A stretch of DNA of 7,501 nucleotides, from contig DASXTB010000460.1 in assembly GCA_036505615.1 (NCBI GenBank), forward strand, positions 1-7,501, in the 5' to 3' direction. Made by a program: the position numbers and the translations under genes. Source of the DNA: DASXTB01 sp036505615 (GTDB lineage Bacteria > Acidobacteriota > UBA6911 > JACQSX01). Under the pieces are notes generated by a model. That model had not been told where the DNA came from and made no database searches. It worked only from the letters and a program-made list of their open reading frames with translations. Positions 1-5,379 of this stretch are shown piece by piece; within the stretch, counting starts at the first letter, position 1; each line of letters opens with the position of its first letter.

Positions 1-2
1 GG

Positions 3-89
3 CGAGAGTTGACACCGGGCGACCAGGAGTTCCCTCCCGATCCGGTTGTCGTGGCTTCTCTGGGCTCGTCCCTCAGCCACTCTTCATGA
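3..89 (+). CDS. Possible 3' end of a plus-strand gene, unknown function
   Basis: One plus-strand frame is open from the window edge to a TGA at 87-89. It encodes 28 residues ending DPVVVASLGSSLSHSS. About two thirds of the codons end in G or C, and the acidic, proline-containing tail followed by a serine-rich end reads like a natural C-terminus. If real, the gene converges on the dksA-like gene, with about 100 bases between the stops. No domain can be recognised from so short a piece. Another plus-strand frame and two minus-strand frames are also open here, so coding is only a suggestion. The bases to the left would decide it. Confidence 0.28.
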   Translation, partial: RELTPGDQEFPPDPVVVASLGSSLSHSS

Positions 90-97
90 AATCCAAG

Positions 98-117
98 GTC
101 TGCTCCGAAGAGCAAAC
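98..117 (-). other. UUCG-tetraloop hairpin downstream of dksA
   Basis: Read on the minus strand, GTTTGCTC and GAGCAGAC form an 8-bp stem with one G-U pair, closed by a C(UUCG)G tetraloop, a known extra-stable loop. The plus-strand version has a C-A mismatch and a CGAA loop, so the structure favours minus-strand RNA. It lies about 75 bases past the dksA-like stop codon. No U-tract follows, so it is not a canonical terminator. It could protect the 3' end of the mRNA or cause pausing. That role is inferred. Confidence 0.4.
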
Positions 118-192
118 TGGTAGTCAAAATCGTACAGTGAACAGAGAACCTTCGTCAAGAACCATATTCCGATCACATCTCTTGAACGGCCG

Positions 193-561
193 CTACCGCG
201 GCGCCTCTTCCAGTATGCCCTGCTCCAGCTTCTCCTGACACTCGATGCAATGCCTTGTCCACGGCACTGCTTCCAGCCGTTTCGCGTTGATCTCTTTACC
301 GCAAGAGATGCATTCGCCGAAGCTTCCCTGGCGAATCCTGTCCAGCGCACTTTCGACCATAGCTAGCAGTTGGCGGTCGTTATTGCTCTGGTGGAAAAGA
401 AATTCTTTGGTGTAGGAACTGGCAGCGCGATCCGCGATGTCCTGTGCCGAGTCTTCGTCGACAGTGCGTCCGTCCTGTTCTGTGCGTGAGACCGTGCGGC
501 GCAGCTCTTGCTGCCGCACTTCCAGCCTCTTTCTGAAATACTCCAACTTCTTTTTATCCAT
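193..561 (-). CDS. dksA: DksA/TraR family C4-type zinc-finger transcription regulator
   Basis: A 122-residue cytoplasmic protein of the DksA/TraR family. These proteins insert a coiled coil into the RNA polymerase secondary channel and, with ppGpp in many species, adjust promoter output during starvation. The sequence shows a charged helical N-terminus (about 1-35), the coiled-coil-tip signature DxxDxA as D41, D44 and A46, a second helix (about 50-78), and a four-cysteine zinc finger with C84, C87, C105 and C108 (CxxC-17-CxxC). It is shorter than E. coli DksA (151 residues) because the N-terminus is reduced. The MDKKK start is the only reasonable one: the frame is open for about 24 codons upstream but contains no ATG, GTG or TTG. 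No Shine-Dalgarno lies at normal spacing; the nearest purine run, AGGAAG, is about 27 bases upstream, beyond a GC palindrome. A strong own promoter lies at 623-652. The family assignment is firm; a classical DksA role is inferred. Confidence 0.9.
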   Translation of the reverse strand: MDKKKLEYFRKRLEVRQQELRRTVSRTEQDGRTVDEDSAQDIADRAASSYTKEFLFHQSNNDRQLLAMVESALDRIRQGSFGECISCGKEINAKRLEAVPWTRHCIECQEKLEQGILEEAPR

Positions 562-574
562 GGATGATGACCGT

Positions 575-587
575 GCGGCCGGGCCGC
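575..587 (-). promoter_or_regulatory. GC-rich palindrome in the dksA 5' leader
   Basis: GCGGCC and GGCCGC (6 bp each way around one base) lie 13 bases before the dksA-like start codon, between it and the only nearby AGGAAG sequence. In RNA this could fold as a 4-bp GC stem with a 5-base loop. That might bring the distant AGGAAG closer to the ATG, or hinder ribosome entry. The palindrome is visible in the sequence; the role is inferred. Confidence 0.35.
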
Positions 588-622
588 TTCCTGAATCTTT
601 CTTCTCATTTAGTCGAACGAAA

Positions 623-652
623 ATGATATGCGCTCAAATTGAGATGCGTCAA
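623..652 (-). promoter_or_regulatory. Near-consensus sigma-70 type promoter of dksA, with palindrome in the spacer
   Basis: On the minus strand, TTGACG (bases 647-652, 5/6 to TTGACA) and TATCAT (623-628, 5/6 to TATAAT) are separated by 18 bp. Transcription would start near 616, leaving a leader of about 55 nt. The spacer contains the 11-bp palindrome CTCAA-A-TTGAG at 633-643, a possible repressor or activator site. This is the best promoter match in the window. It suggests the gene is expressed independently of the M28 gene upstream. Confidence 0.65.
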
Positions 653-719
653 CTGCCACAAAGGACGCATAGCCTTTCCCTGAACAATTATCGAGGAAAT
701 CTTCGAGCAGAGACTCTGA

Positions 720-2168
720 TTATCGTGGCAGCGTTTCGGGAAGGTTAGCCAACGCGTAGCCCATTATCGCCATCGCCGCTGCGTTTTCGCGCAACTCTCG
801 CGGAACAATTTTGTCCAGAGTGTCGGCGGCGGTGTGGTGGTAGTTAAAATAAGTTCGGCCATCCTGCATGATGCCGAATGCCGGAATCCCAGCCTGGACC
901 AGAGGCGCAATATCCGCTCCCGGACTGTCATTCGTTAGTTTGATCAGGTTCGCACCGAAGCTGCGCAGAATATCCTGTGCGGGCTTAAGCCACAGCACAG
1001 CATTGGCGCTGATCTTGGCGTCGAATCCCAACGGATGTGCCGCTCCAAAATCGCTTTCAATCGCCGCAACGTGGTTGAGAAATTCGGTTCTATGCGCGGT
1101 GGCATAAGCATCGTGCCCGTGTCCACCATTTTCCTCGTCCATCCAGGCAATCACGCGAATTGTCCGCTTAGGATGAAGATGCAGTCGTTGAACCAGTTCC
1201 GCGGTTTCCATCGCTACTGCGACTCCAGCCGCATCGTCGATCGCGCCCGTCCCCAAATCCCAAGAGTCCAAATGTCCAGAGACGATGATCACTTGCTCCG
1301 GATGCTCAGAGCCTTTGAGGTCCGCTACTACGTTGTAGCTCAACACGTCGGGGCCATTTCCGGAAGTCAATACAAGATGCATGCGCACATTGCCCTGGGT
1401 CACAAGGTGGGAAATCAAATCAGCGTCCTCGCTGGTGACTGCTCCCGCCGGTATCCCTGCCGGTTCGCCCCAGCCCGTATGCGGCAGCCGGTAATCCGCG
1501 CCTCCGACCGAACGGACCAGAGAAGCTACAGCGCCCATTAGCGCAGCCGCTTTTGCGCCTTTCGCGCGGTAGACCACCGCCTCTCCATATGCCTCCGAAG
1601 CAAAACCAGCCGCGGCCTTCTCTTTGTCGAACCGAGTATTGAACAACACAATCTTTCCCGCTACTCTCTGCCGTCCCAGACCCCTTAACTCATCAAAGCT
1701 GTTCACTACTACAAGGTCAGCTGTCAACCCCTCCGCGGAAGTTGGCGTGCTCCCACCCAATGCCGTCAGCACAATTTTCTGTTTGGTTGCTGACGCCTGT
1801 CCGGGGAATTCAACCAGTTCCGCAGTTTCCATCCCGCGATTCCAGTGCGGAACCCGCGCCTCTTCCAGGCGAACCTCGAGTCCAAGTTTTCGCAATTCCG
1901 CAGCCACATAGTCGACTGCAGCCTGAGCCTGTGGCGATCCCGACGGCCGTGGCCCGATATTTTCCGTGAGGTGTGCTACCTGACGATAGGCATACTCGTC
2001 TTCCAGCGCGGCCTCTCGCAGAGCAATCAAGTCGTTTACAAGCTGTGGCGGATATTGCTTTGCGGGTTTTGTCGGCTCGTCCTTTTCGTAAGACGACTTA
2101 GTTGCATTTTGAGTTTGGGCGATGGCCAAAGTGGCCACGAGAAACAATGCGGCGATTGGAAGGCGCAT
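720..2168 (-). CDS. Exported M28-family metallopeptidase, carboxypeptidase Q-like
   Basis: A 482-residue zinc aminopeptidase/carboxypeptidase of family M28, expected to act outside the cytoplasm on peptides. Residues 1-20 form a signal peptide (a short basic start, then a hydrophobic stretch with AIA-Q near 17-18). Residues 40-125 match the N-terminal part of this group (LTENIGPRPSGS at 67-78). A protease-associated (PA) insert spans about 140-265. The catalytic domain follows, with HLDSWD at 299-304 (ligand H299, catalytic D301), bridging D311 in AIDDAAG, E345/E346 in DEEN (general base and ligand), D373 in IESD, and the last ligand histidine in YHH at 443-445. All di-zinc residues appear present. 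The SGHLDSWD and YHHT motifs are closer to carboxypeptidase Q (PGCP) than to the Aeromonas or Streptomyces aminopeptidases. The ATG is not preceded by a clear Shine-Dalgarno, only a weak CATAAT box at 2208-2213. The substrate is unknown. Confidence 0.93.
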   Translation of the reverse strand: MRLPIAALFLVATLAIAQTQNATKSSYEKDEPTKPAKQYPPQLVNDLIALREAALEDEYAYRQVAHLTENIGPRPSGSPQAQAAVDYVAAELRKLGLEVRLEEARVPHWNRGMETAELVEFPGQASATKQKIVLTALGGSTPTSAEGLTADLVVVNSFDELRGLGRQRVAGKIVLFNTRFDKEKAAAGFASEAYGEAVVYRAKGAKAAALMGAVASLVRSVGGADYRLPHTGWGEPAGIPAGAVTSEDADLISHLVTQGNVRMHLVLTSGNGPDVLSYNVVADLKGSEHPEQVIIVSGHLDSWDLGTGAIDDAAGVAVAMETAELVQRLHLHPKRTIRVIAWMDEENGGHGHDAYATAHRTEFLNHVAAIESDFGAAHPLGFDAKISANAVLWLKPAQDILRSFGANLIKLTNDSPGADIAPLVQAGIPAFGIMQDGRTYFNYHHTAADTLDKIVPRELRENAAAMAIMGYALANLPETLPR

Positions 2169-2257
2169 GAAGTTCTATGGATGTTGGCCAGAGCTGAGGG
2201 GATTCGGATTATGAGTCCAGGGTCCTCAACCGTGCAGGTCAGTTTCTCCACGCCACA

Positions 2258-2285
2258 ACTGGCCACTGATCACTGATCACTGATC
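2258..2285. repeat. Tandem ACTGATC repeat with left copy of a 12-bp inverted repeat
   Basis: Three consecutive copies of the 7-mer ACTGATC occur at about 2265-2285. They are preceded by ACTGGCCACTGA (2258-2269), which recurs exactly in reverse orientation at 2698-2709. Short CACTGATC/CTGACCA-type tandem repeats are, as I recall, common between genes in acidobacterial genomes. This one lies just past the terminator and upstream of the M28 start. Confidence 0.6.
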
Positions 2286-2287
2286 CT

Positions 2288-2316
2288 AAAAAAAGCGGCC
2301 CCATTTCTGGGGCCGC
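2288..2316 (-). terminator. Strong intrinsic terminator, minus strand
   Basis: On the minus strand, GCGGCCCC (2309-2316) pairs with GGGGCCGC (2295-2302) in a perfect 8-bp GC stem with a 6-base loop. Seven T residues (2288-2294) follow at once. The plus strand has no T-tract after the stem, so the direction is clear. It lies 429 bases past the gvpL/F stop codon and about 120 bases before the M28 start. It therefore ends either a separate small transcript, a long gvpL/F 3' UTR, or a leader of the M28 gene. Confidence 0.85.
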
Positions 2317-2486
2317 CATTCAAAAGAGGCTAGGAGGTAGGACGGTCAGGAAAGGCGATTCAGGTCACCGCTCCGCAGGGCGGAACGGTTTAACAGGAGA
2401 TGTCGAAAACAGTGGCGGAAAGTGAAGGTCATGCGGCGGCGGCCTCTTTTCGTGCCTGGTCAAGATGCACTTGCGCAGCCAAAGCA
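2288..2486 (-). ncRNA. Candidate structured small RNA or leader (about 200 nt) with anti-Shine-Dalgarno motif
   Basis: Reading the minus strand 5' to 3' there is a possible promoter (2493-2521). Next is AAAAGAGGC (2442-2450), which is exactly complementary over 9 bp to GCCTCTTTT (2322-2330). Between these arms is a 9-bp hairpin at 2368-2388 with one G-U pair and a CCU loop; on the plus strand the same position is a C-A mismatch. Near the 3' arm lies ACCTCCT (2332-2338), identical to the core of the 16S rRNA anti-Shine-Dalgarno. Five bases after the closing stem comes the terminator. This order is typical of an independently terminated sRNA. A terminator-controlled leader of the downstream M28 gene is the alternative. 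No known RNA family (6S, SRP RNA, common riboswitch cores) was recognised by eye. Confidence 0.45.
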
Positions 2487-2492
2487 TTTATT

Positions 2493-2521
2493 GTTGTAGC
2501 GACCCGCCGCGCTGAAGGCAA
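2493..2521 (-). promoter_or_regulatory. Possible promoter of the 2288-2486 RNA
   Basis: TTGCCT (2516-2521) and TACAAC (2493-2498), 17 bp apart on the minus strand, each match four of six consensus positions. Initiation would be near 2486 and give a transcript of about 200 nt up to the terminator. GGCAAAT occurs twice at 11-bp spacing (2517-2523 and 2528-2534, plus-strand reading), the first copy touching the -35 box. This is a weak match chosen partly because of its position. Confidence 0.3.
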
Positions 2522-2599
2522 ATGATTGGCAAATCGGCACTTGCCTCGAAACCACCTACCAAACTTCACGTCGATTTCGAAGTGAGACAAAAGGAACAA

Positions 2600-2626
2600 T
2601 GCACATTACTGCACATTCGCTGCACG
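2600..2626. repeat. TGCAC direct repeats at helical spacing
   Basis: TGCACATT at 2600-2607 and 2610-2617 is followed by TGCACG at 2621-2626. The copies start 10 and 11 bp apart, about one DNA turn, so they would face the same side of the helix. Such phased direct repeats are typical of binding sites for a regulator that stacks along DNA. No matching gene or strong promoter adjoins them. Confidence 0.45.
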
Positions 2627-2695
2627 CCACTGCCGCGGCATCGGAAGGTCTGACGTCCGGGACTGAAGGTGGGAGCTGAAACTACGGGTGTTGAC

Positions 2696-2740
2696 AGTCA
2701 GTGGCCAGTAATCTGTGAGCAGCGCTGACCACTGACCACT
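2696..2740. repeat. Inverted and tandem CAGTGG/CTGACCA repeat after gvpL/F
   Basis: GTCAGTGG (2697-2704) is complementary to CCACTGAC (2729-2736), making an 8-bp stem with a 24-base loop. Within the right arm, CTGACCA is tandemly repeated (2725-2738). The left arm contains the reverse copy of the 12-mer found at 2258-2269. The element lies just after the gvpL/F stop codon and could form a 3' hairpin in that mRNA, but no T-tract follows. Confidence 0.5.
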
Positions 2741-2744
2741 TCTT

Positions 2745-3488
2745 TTAAGAGTTGCCAGCTACCGTTCGCAGCTTTCCAGGAAGGAAGTGATACGGCGGCC
2801 ATGGTCCGCTGATCAGCAGTTCGCAATTCTTCAATTGCTTAGCCGCACTGCTATAGCGGTTTTGATACTTTTCCACAGACTTGGAATCAATCAAGTGGGC
2901 AATGTCGATCAGCATTCCATCCGAGTCCACCCGCTTGCAACTGATTTCTTCCTCAAGCGGATTGAATAGCTTGTGCACCTGGACGGAAAGCGCGCGCGCC
3001 TTGGTCTGACGTTCGCGGTCCTTCGAAGCCTTCTCGCGCAATTTCACCAGATACTCGCCCCCAACCGTATCGGGCAAGACCACATCCGGCATCGCGGCTC
3101 GCAACGATCCATCGCGGACCAGCACTTTTAAGTGCATTTCCGCTTTGCCCTTCAACCGAGCAACGCTTTGGCCAAAGGTACGGCGGTTGGCGCGTACTGC
3201 CTGTCGCAAAGCTTCGTCAGTATCGAAGATCGTGCCGAAGCGGAAGGGAAGCACAGTGCCGCTACGAAAGCAAACACTCACTACTCGCGCATGCTCCAGG
3301 ACATGCTTCTCCCCGAGCTGCGAACCATCGCGATCGTACTCGCTGACAATTACGGTGAATTCTCCGCTGGGATAACTCAGCACGGCGGCTCCGTTCACGC
3401 CTTGAATCCCTTCCAGGAGGAAAGGGCGGCGAGCGCGAGAGCCATTTAGGGTCTGTTGTTCAGTGAGGCAGTAAGCGTACCACGACAT
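2745..3488 (-). CDS. GvpL/GvpF-family gas vesicle protein, standing alone
   Basis: A 247-residue soluble protein of the GvpL/GvpF family. In gas-vesicle-forming organisms these are accessory proteins for assembly. The family pattern is seen throughout: an N-terminal WYAYCL strand (3-8), LPFRFGTIF at 80-88, an EMHLKVLV strand (117-124), GEYLVKLRE at 144-152 leading into a charged helix (to about 175), and the hallmark SGPWPPYHF at 227-235. The length is normal for the family. GGAGAGA at 3494-3500 stands 5 bases before the ATG and supports this start. A possible promoter lies at 3626-3655. No gvpA, gvpN, gvpK or other gas vesicle gene is in the window, so an actual vesicle is not implied. The neighbours (AroDE, M28 peptidase) give no clue to function. 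The family call is firm; the role here is unknown. Confidence 0.88.
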   Translation of the reverse strand: MSWYAYCLTEQQTLNGSRARRPFLLEGIQGVNGAAVLSYPSGEFTVIVSEYDRDGSQLGEKHVLEHARVVSVCFRSGTVLPFRFGTIFDTDEALRQAVRANRRTFGQSVARLKGKAEMHLKVLVRDGSLRAAMPDVVLPDTVGGEYLVKLREKASKDRERQTKARALSVQVHKLFNPLEEEISCKRVDSDGMLIDIAHLIDSKSVEKYQNRYSSAAKQLKNCELLISGPWPPYHFLPGKLRTVAGNS

Positions 3489-3625
3489 AAAGTTCTCTCC
3501 GAACCTGGTGCGAGGCGAGACTTTTTCACCCCAAGCATTGGTGACAGTTGGTTAAAGCTCTTGAACCTTGGAAGAATGGGCAGTGCTGCGACTAGACTGG
3601 ACGCCTGCTGCTGCGTCCATGTTGC

Positions 3626-3655
3626 ATATTACCGCTATGAATGCGAAAAATGCAA
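3626..3655 (-). promoter_or_regulatory. Possible promoter of gvpL/F
   Basis: On the minus strand, TTGCAT (3650-3655) and TAATAT (3626-3631) are separated by 18 bp, matching the consensus at 3/6 and 4/6. Transcription would start near 3619, about 130 nt before the ATG. The same two hexamers occur in front of aroDE at 17-bp spacing. The -35 box is inside the palindrome block at 3645-3668, and the -10 box abuts GTTGCA at 3621-3626. Confidence 0.45.
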
Positions 3656-3668
3656 CTTTTTCGTTGCA
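3645..3668. promoter_or_regulatory. Interleaved palindromes (operator-like) over the gvpL/F -35 box
   Basis: Four consecutive plus-strand hexamers read GAAAAA (3645-3650), TGCAAC (3651-3656), TTTTTC (3657-3662) and GTTGCA (3663-3668). The first pairs with the third and the second with the fourth, giving two overlapping perfect inverted repeats. Another GTTGCA sits at 3621-3626. The block covers the -35 box of the possible gvpL/F promoter, as expected for a repressor or regulator site. The symmetry is seen directly; the binding role is inferred. Confidence 0.5.
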
Positions 3669-3785
3669 GACGCATCGCGACGCGGGATAGCTGCGGGAGG
3701 ACGGGGGTGGGCTCAAGAATAGCCTGGTGGGCTTCGCTCTGGCCCGGCTCCGCCCTAAATCCAAGAGGTCTGAACTCTATCTGGA

Positions 3786-5357
3786 TCACTTTACTTTGCT
3801 CTTGCTTCCGTTCTTCGCCGCCACCCGCTCCTGCAAGGCGACTGTGACTACGCGCAGCATGTCATCCCAGGGCGCCGGCTTCCCCGTCCAAATCTCAAAT
3901 TGACGCGCCGCCTGATGCACGAACATCTCAATGCCCGGGATTACTTGGGCTCCCCGCTCCTTTGCCAGTTTCATCAGGCGAGTCTCGGGAGGGTCGTAAA
4001 TCATATCGAAGAGGTATCGAGCGTTAATCTCGTTCTCATTCAATGGCGACTCGCGAGTATTCCCCATCCCCACCGGAGTGGCATTGATGATCACGTCGAA
4101 AGTCAGTTTCTTCAGGTCTGCCCGTTTGACCGTCCGCGCCCTCGCCCGGTGAGCCAGTTTTCGTGCAGCACCAATACTTCGATTGAGGATGTAAACCTCA
4201 GCTCCGCGCTCCTTGAGTCCGAACACTGCAGCTCGAGCGGCTCCGCCTGCGCCCAGAACCAGAATCTTGGCGTTCTCAATAGTAATCCGCTGCTCCAGGG
4301 GGCGAATCACTCCCGAAGCATCGGTATTGAATCCGTATAACTTTCCATCCTGCGCTCGTACCACTGTGTTGCAGGCTCCTATCTTCGTGGTATGCGAGTC
4401 CATATTGTCCAGATATTTGAGGATGGCCTCTTTGTAAGGCATAGTGATGGAGAGGCCGTGGATGGGAATATCGCGCACGCAGGCCAGCAGGTCCTTCAAC
4501 GTCTTGGCGTGCAGTGCCACATAAACCCCGTTCACGTTTTCGCGCCGCAGGGCCGCATTCATAATGGCGGGCGAGAGCGAATGCGTCACCGGGTCTCCCG
4601 CCACTCCGTAGACCCGCGTCGCTGCGTCGACCTGCTCGATACGATAGGTGCTGCGCAACTCTTGAGCCGTGACTTGGCCTGGAGCCGTCTTCTCGTCCGG
4701 ACTCAGTGCGGCAAAGGTAAACACGCTCCCCGCGCGAACTCCGAGTACTCGGCTAATAATGCCTTGCTCTCCCATGCACAAACCAATGAGGGAGTGCTTG
4801 TCGCTCTGCTTCTCCAGGAATTTCATCATCACGACGTTGTCATACAGAGTCGTGGCGGTGGTCACGATCTTGTAGAAGTCAGCCGGAATAGCAGCCATTT
4901 TTTCCAGCGTCTCTTCCAGTTTTCGGGTTGCCCGATAATCATGATAGGAAAGGATCAAAGCGGCCCTTGATCGCAGGCGTTGCAACTGCTGGGGTTTCAA
5001 ACGCGATGCACTTTGCAGTTCGATATCAACTAACTGGCATCCGGCGGCAGAAGCTTTGGCTAACAGATCCAACTGGCTAGCTATGGAGCCTCGAAACCTG
5101 CCCCCATTGGCCACCCTACGGCAGGTAGCGATCACTACTACATGAGGGTGATATTCGGTGAAACGCTTGATCTTAGGGAGCGCCAGGGCGGGGCGGGAAA
5201 GATAATCTAACCTGAACTCCAGAAAGGTGTTATCGCGAACCAGGGCCTCAGCTTTTTCCACGATTTCGGAGGCGTCAGAGCCAGTCACAGCCACGCAGAC
5301 GCGTGGCAGCCGCAAAGGCAAAAGCCGAGAAACATAGCTGTGGGGAACGGCGCTCAT
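3786..5357 (-). CDS. aroDE: Bifunctional 3-dehydroquinate dehydratase (type I) / shikimate dehydrogenase
   Basis: A 523-residue cytoplasmic fusion for steps three and four of the shikimate pathway: 3-dehydroquinate to 3-dehydroshikimate, then NADPH-dependent reduction to shikimate. The AroD part (about 18-230) has EFRLD at 47-51, R80 in TCRR, the catalytic pair H139 (SYHD) and Schiff-base K163 (YKIV), R203, and the APGQ lid at 225-228. The AroE part (about 248-510) has HSLSP at 259-263, catalytic K309 in MPYK, N330 in GACNT, D346 in FNTD, the dinucleotide loop GAGGAARA at 369-376, NRS at 392-394 (NADPH type) and Q482 near the C-terminus. No catalytic residue seems missing in either half. The ATG is preceded by AGGG four bases upstream and a promoter at 5380-5408 that leaves a very short leader. 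AroDE fusions are known in plants, chlamydiae and some other bacteria. Confidence 0.96.
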   Translation of the reverse strand: MSAVPHSYVSRLLPLRLPRVCVAVTGSDASEIVEKAEALVRDNTFLEFRLDYLSRPALALPKIKRFTEYHPHVVVIATCRRVANGGRFRGSIASQLDLLAKASAAGCQLVDIELQSASRLKPQQLQRLRSRAALILSYHDYRATRKLEETLEKMAAIPADFYKIVTTATTLYDNVVMMKFLEKQSDKHSLIGLCMGEQGIISRVLGVRAGSVFTFAALSPDEKTAPGQVTAQELRSTYRIEQVDAATRVYGVAGDPVTHSLSPAIMNAALRRENVNGVYVALHAKTLKDLLACVRDIPIHGLSITMPYKEAILKYLDNMDSHTTKIGACNTVVRAQDGKLYGFNTDASGVIRPLEQRITIENAKILVLGAGGAARAAVFGLKERGAEVYILNRSIGAARKLAHRARARTVKRADLKKLTFDVIINATPVGMGNTRESPLNENEINARYLFDMIYDPPETRLMKLAKERGAQVIPGIEMFVHQAARQFEIWTGKPAPWDDMLRVVTVALQERVAAKNGSKSKVK

Positions 5358-5379
5358 GATTCCCTAATGAGTCGGCGCG

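Larger units (their letters stand above)
2169..2744. other. 576-base non-coding region between the M28 and gvpL/F genes
   Basis: No convincing gene lies here. The longest tempting frames are a 41-codon plus-strand ORF (2400-2525) whose AGGAG touches its ATG, and a 28-codon minus-strand ORF starting at 2432. What is visible: a tandem ACTGATC repeat at its left part; a strong minus-strand terminator at 2288-2316; a structured stretch up to about 2486; three TGCAC direct repeats at 2600-2626; and an inverted CAGTGG/CCACTG repeat region at 2696-2740. It is bounded by two minus-strand genes, so its transcripts are probably also minus-strand. Confidence 0.7.
3489..3785. other. 297-base spacer between aroDE and gvpL/F
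   Basis: Several short frames are open here on both strands, but none has a convincing ribosome site or recognisable protein. The useful content is the palindrome cluster and promoter at 3621-3668, and a leader of about 130 nt before gvpL/F. Short GGGC/GCCC hairpins occur around 3704-3760 after the aroDE stop, but without T-runs, so no canonical terminator separates aroDE from gvpL/F. Some read-through is possible. Confidence 0.6.

Noticed and set aside
1035..1541. 168-codon plus-strand open frame
   Set aside because: It lies wholly antisense to the M28 gene, whose catalytic motifs are intact; the translated product shows no recognisable domain.
2332..2338. AGGAGGT on the plus strand as a Shine-Dalgarno site
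   Set aside because: No ATG, GTG or TTG follows within normal distance, so it does not serve a plus-strand gene; it was interpreted as the anti-SD motif of the minus strand.
2346..2432. 28-codon minus-strand ORF starting MTFTFRHC
   Set aside because: No ribosome site, and it lies across the hairpin of the candidate RNA; the composition does not look like protein.
2340..2450. Signal recognition particle RNA or 6S RNA
   Set aside because: The GGAAGGAAGCAGCC-type core of SRP RNA is absent, and no 6S-like extended pairing with a central bubble could be drawn.
2400..2525. 41-codon plus-strand ORF starting MSKTVAESEG
   Set aside because: AGGAG touches the ATG with no spacer, the composition is alanine- and arginine-rich without domains, and the strand-specific RNA signals in the same stretch point to the minus strand.
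3456..3722. 88-codon plus-strand ORF over the gvpL/F promoter
   Set aside because: It starts inside gvpL/F antisense, covers the palindromic promoter region, and shows no domain or ribosome site.
4392..4970. 192-codon plus-strand open frame
   Set aside because: Antisense to the middle of aroDE, where conserved active-site motifs prove the minus strand is coding; it is a mirror frame of a GC-rich gene.
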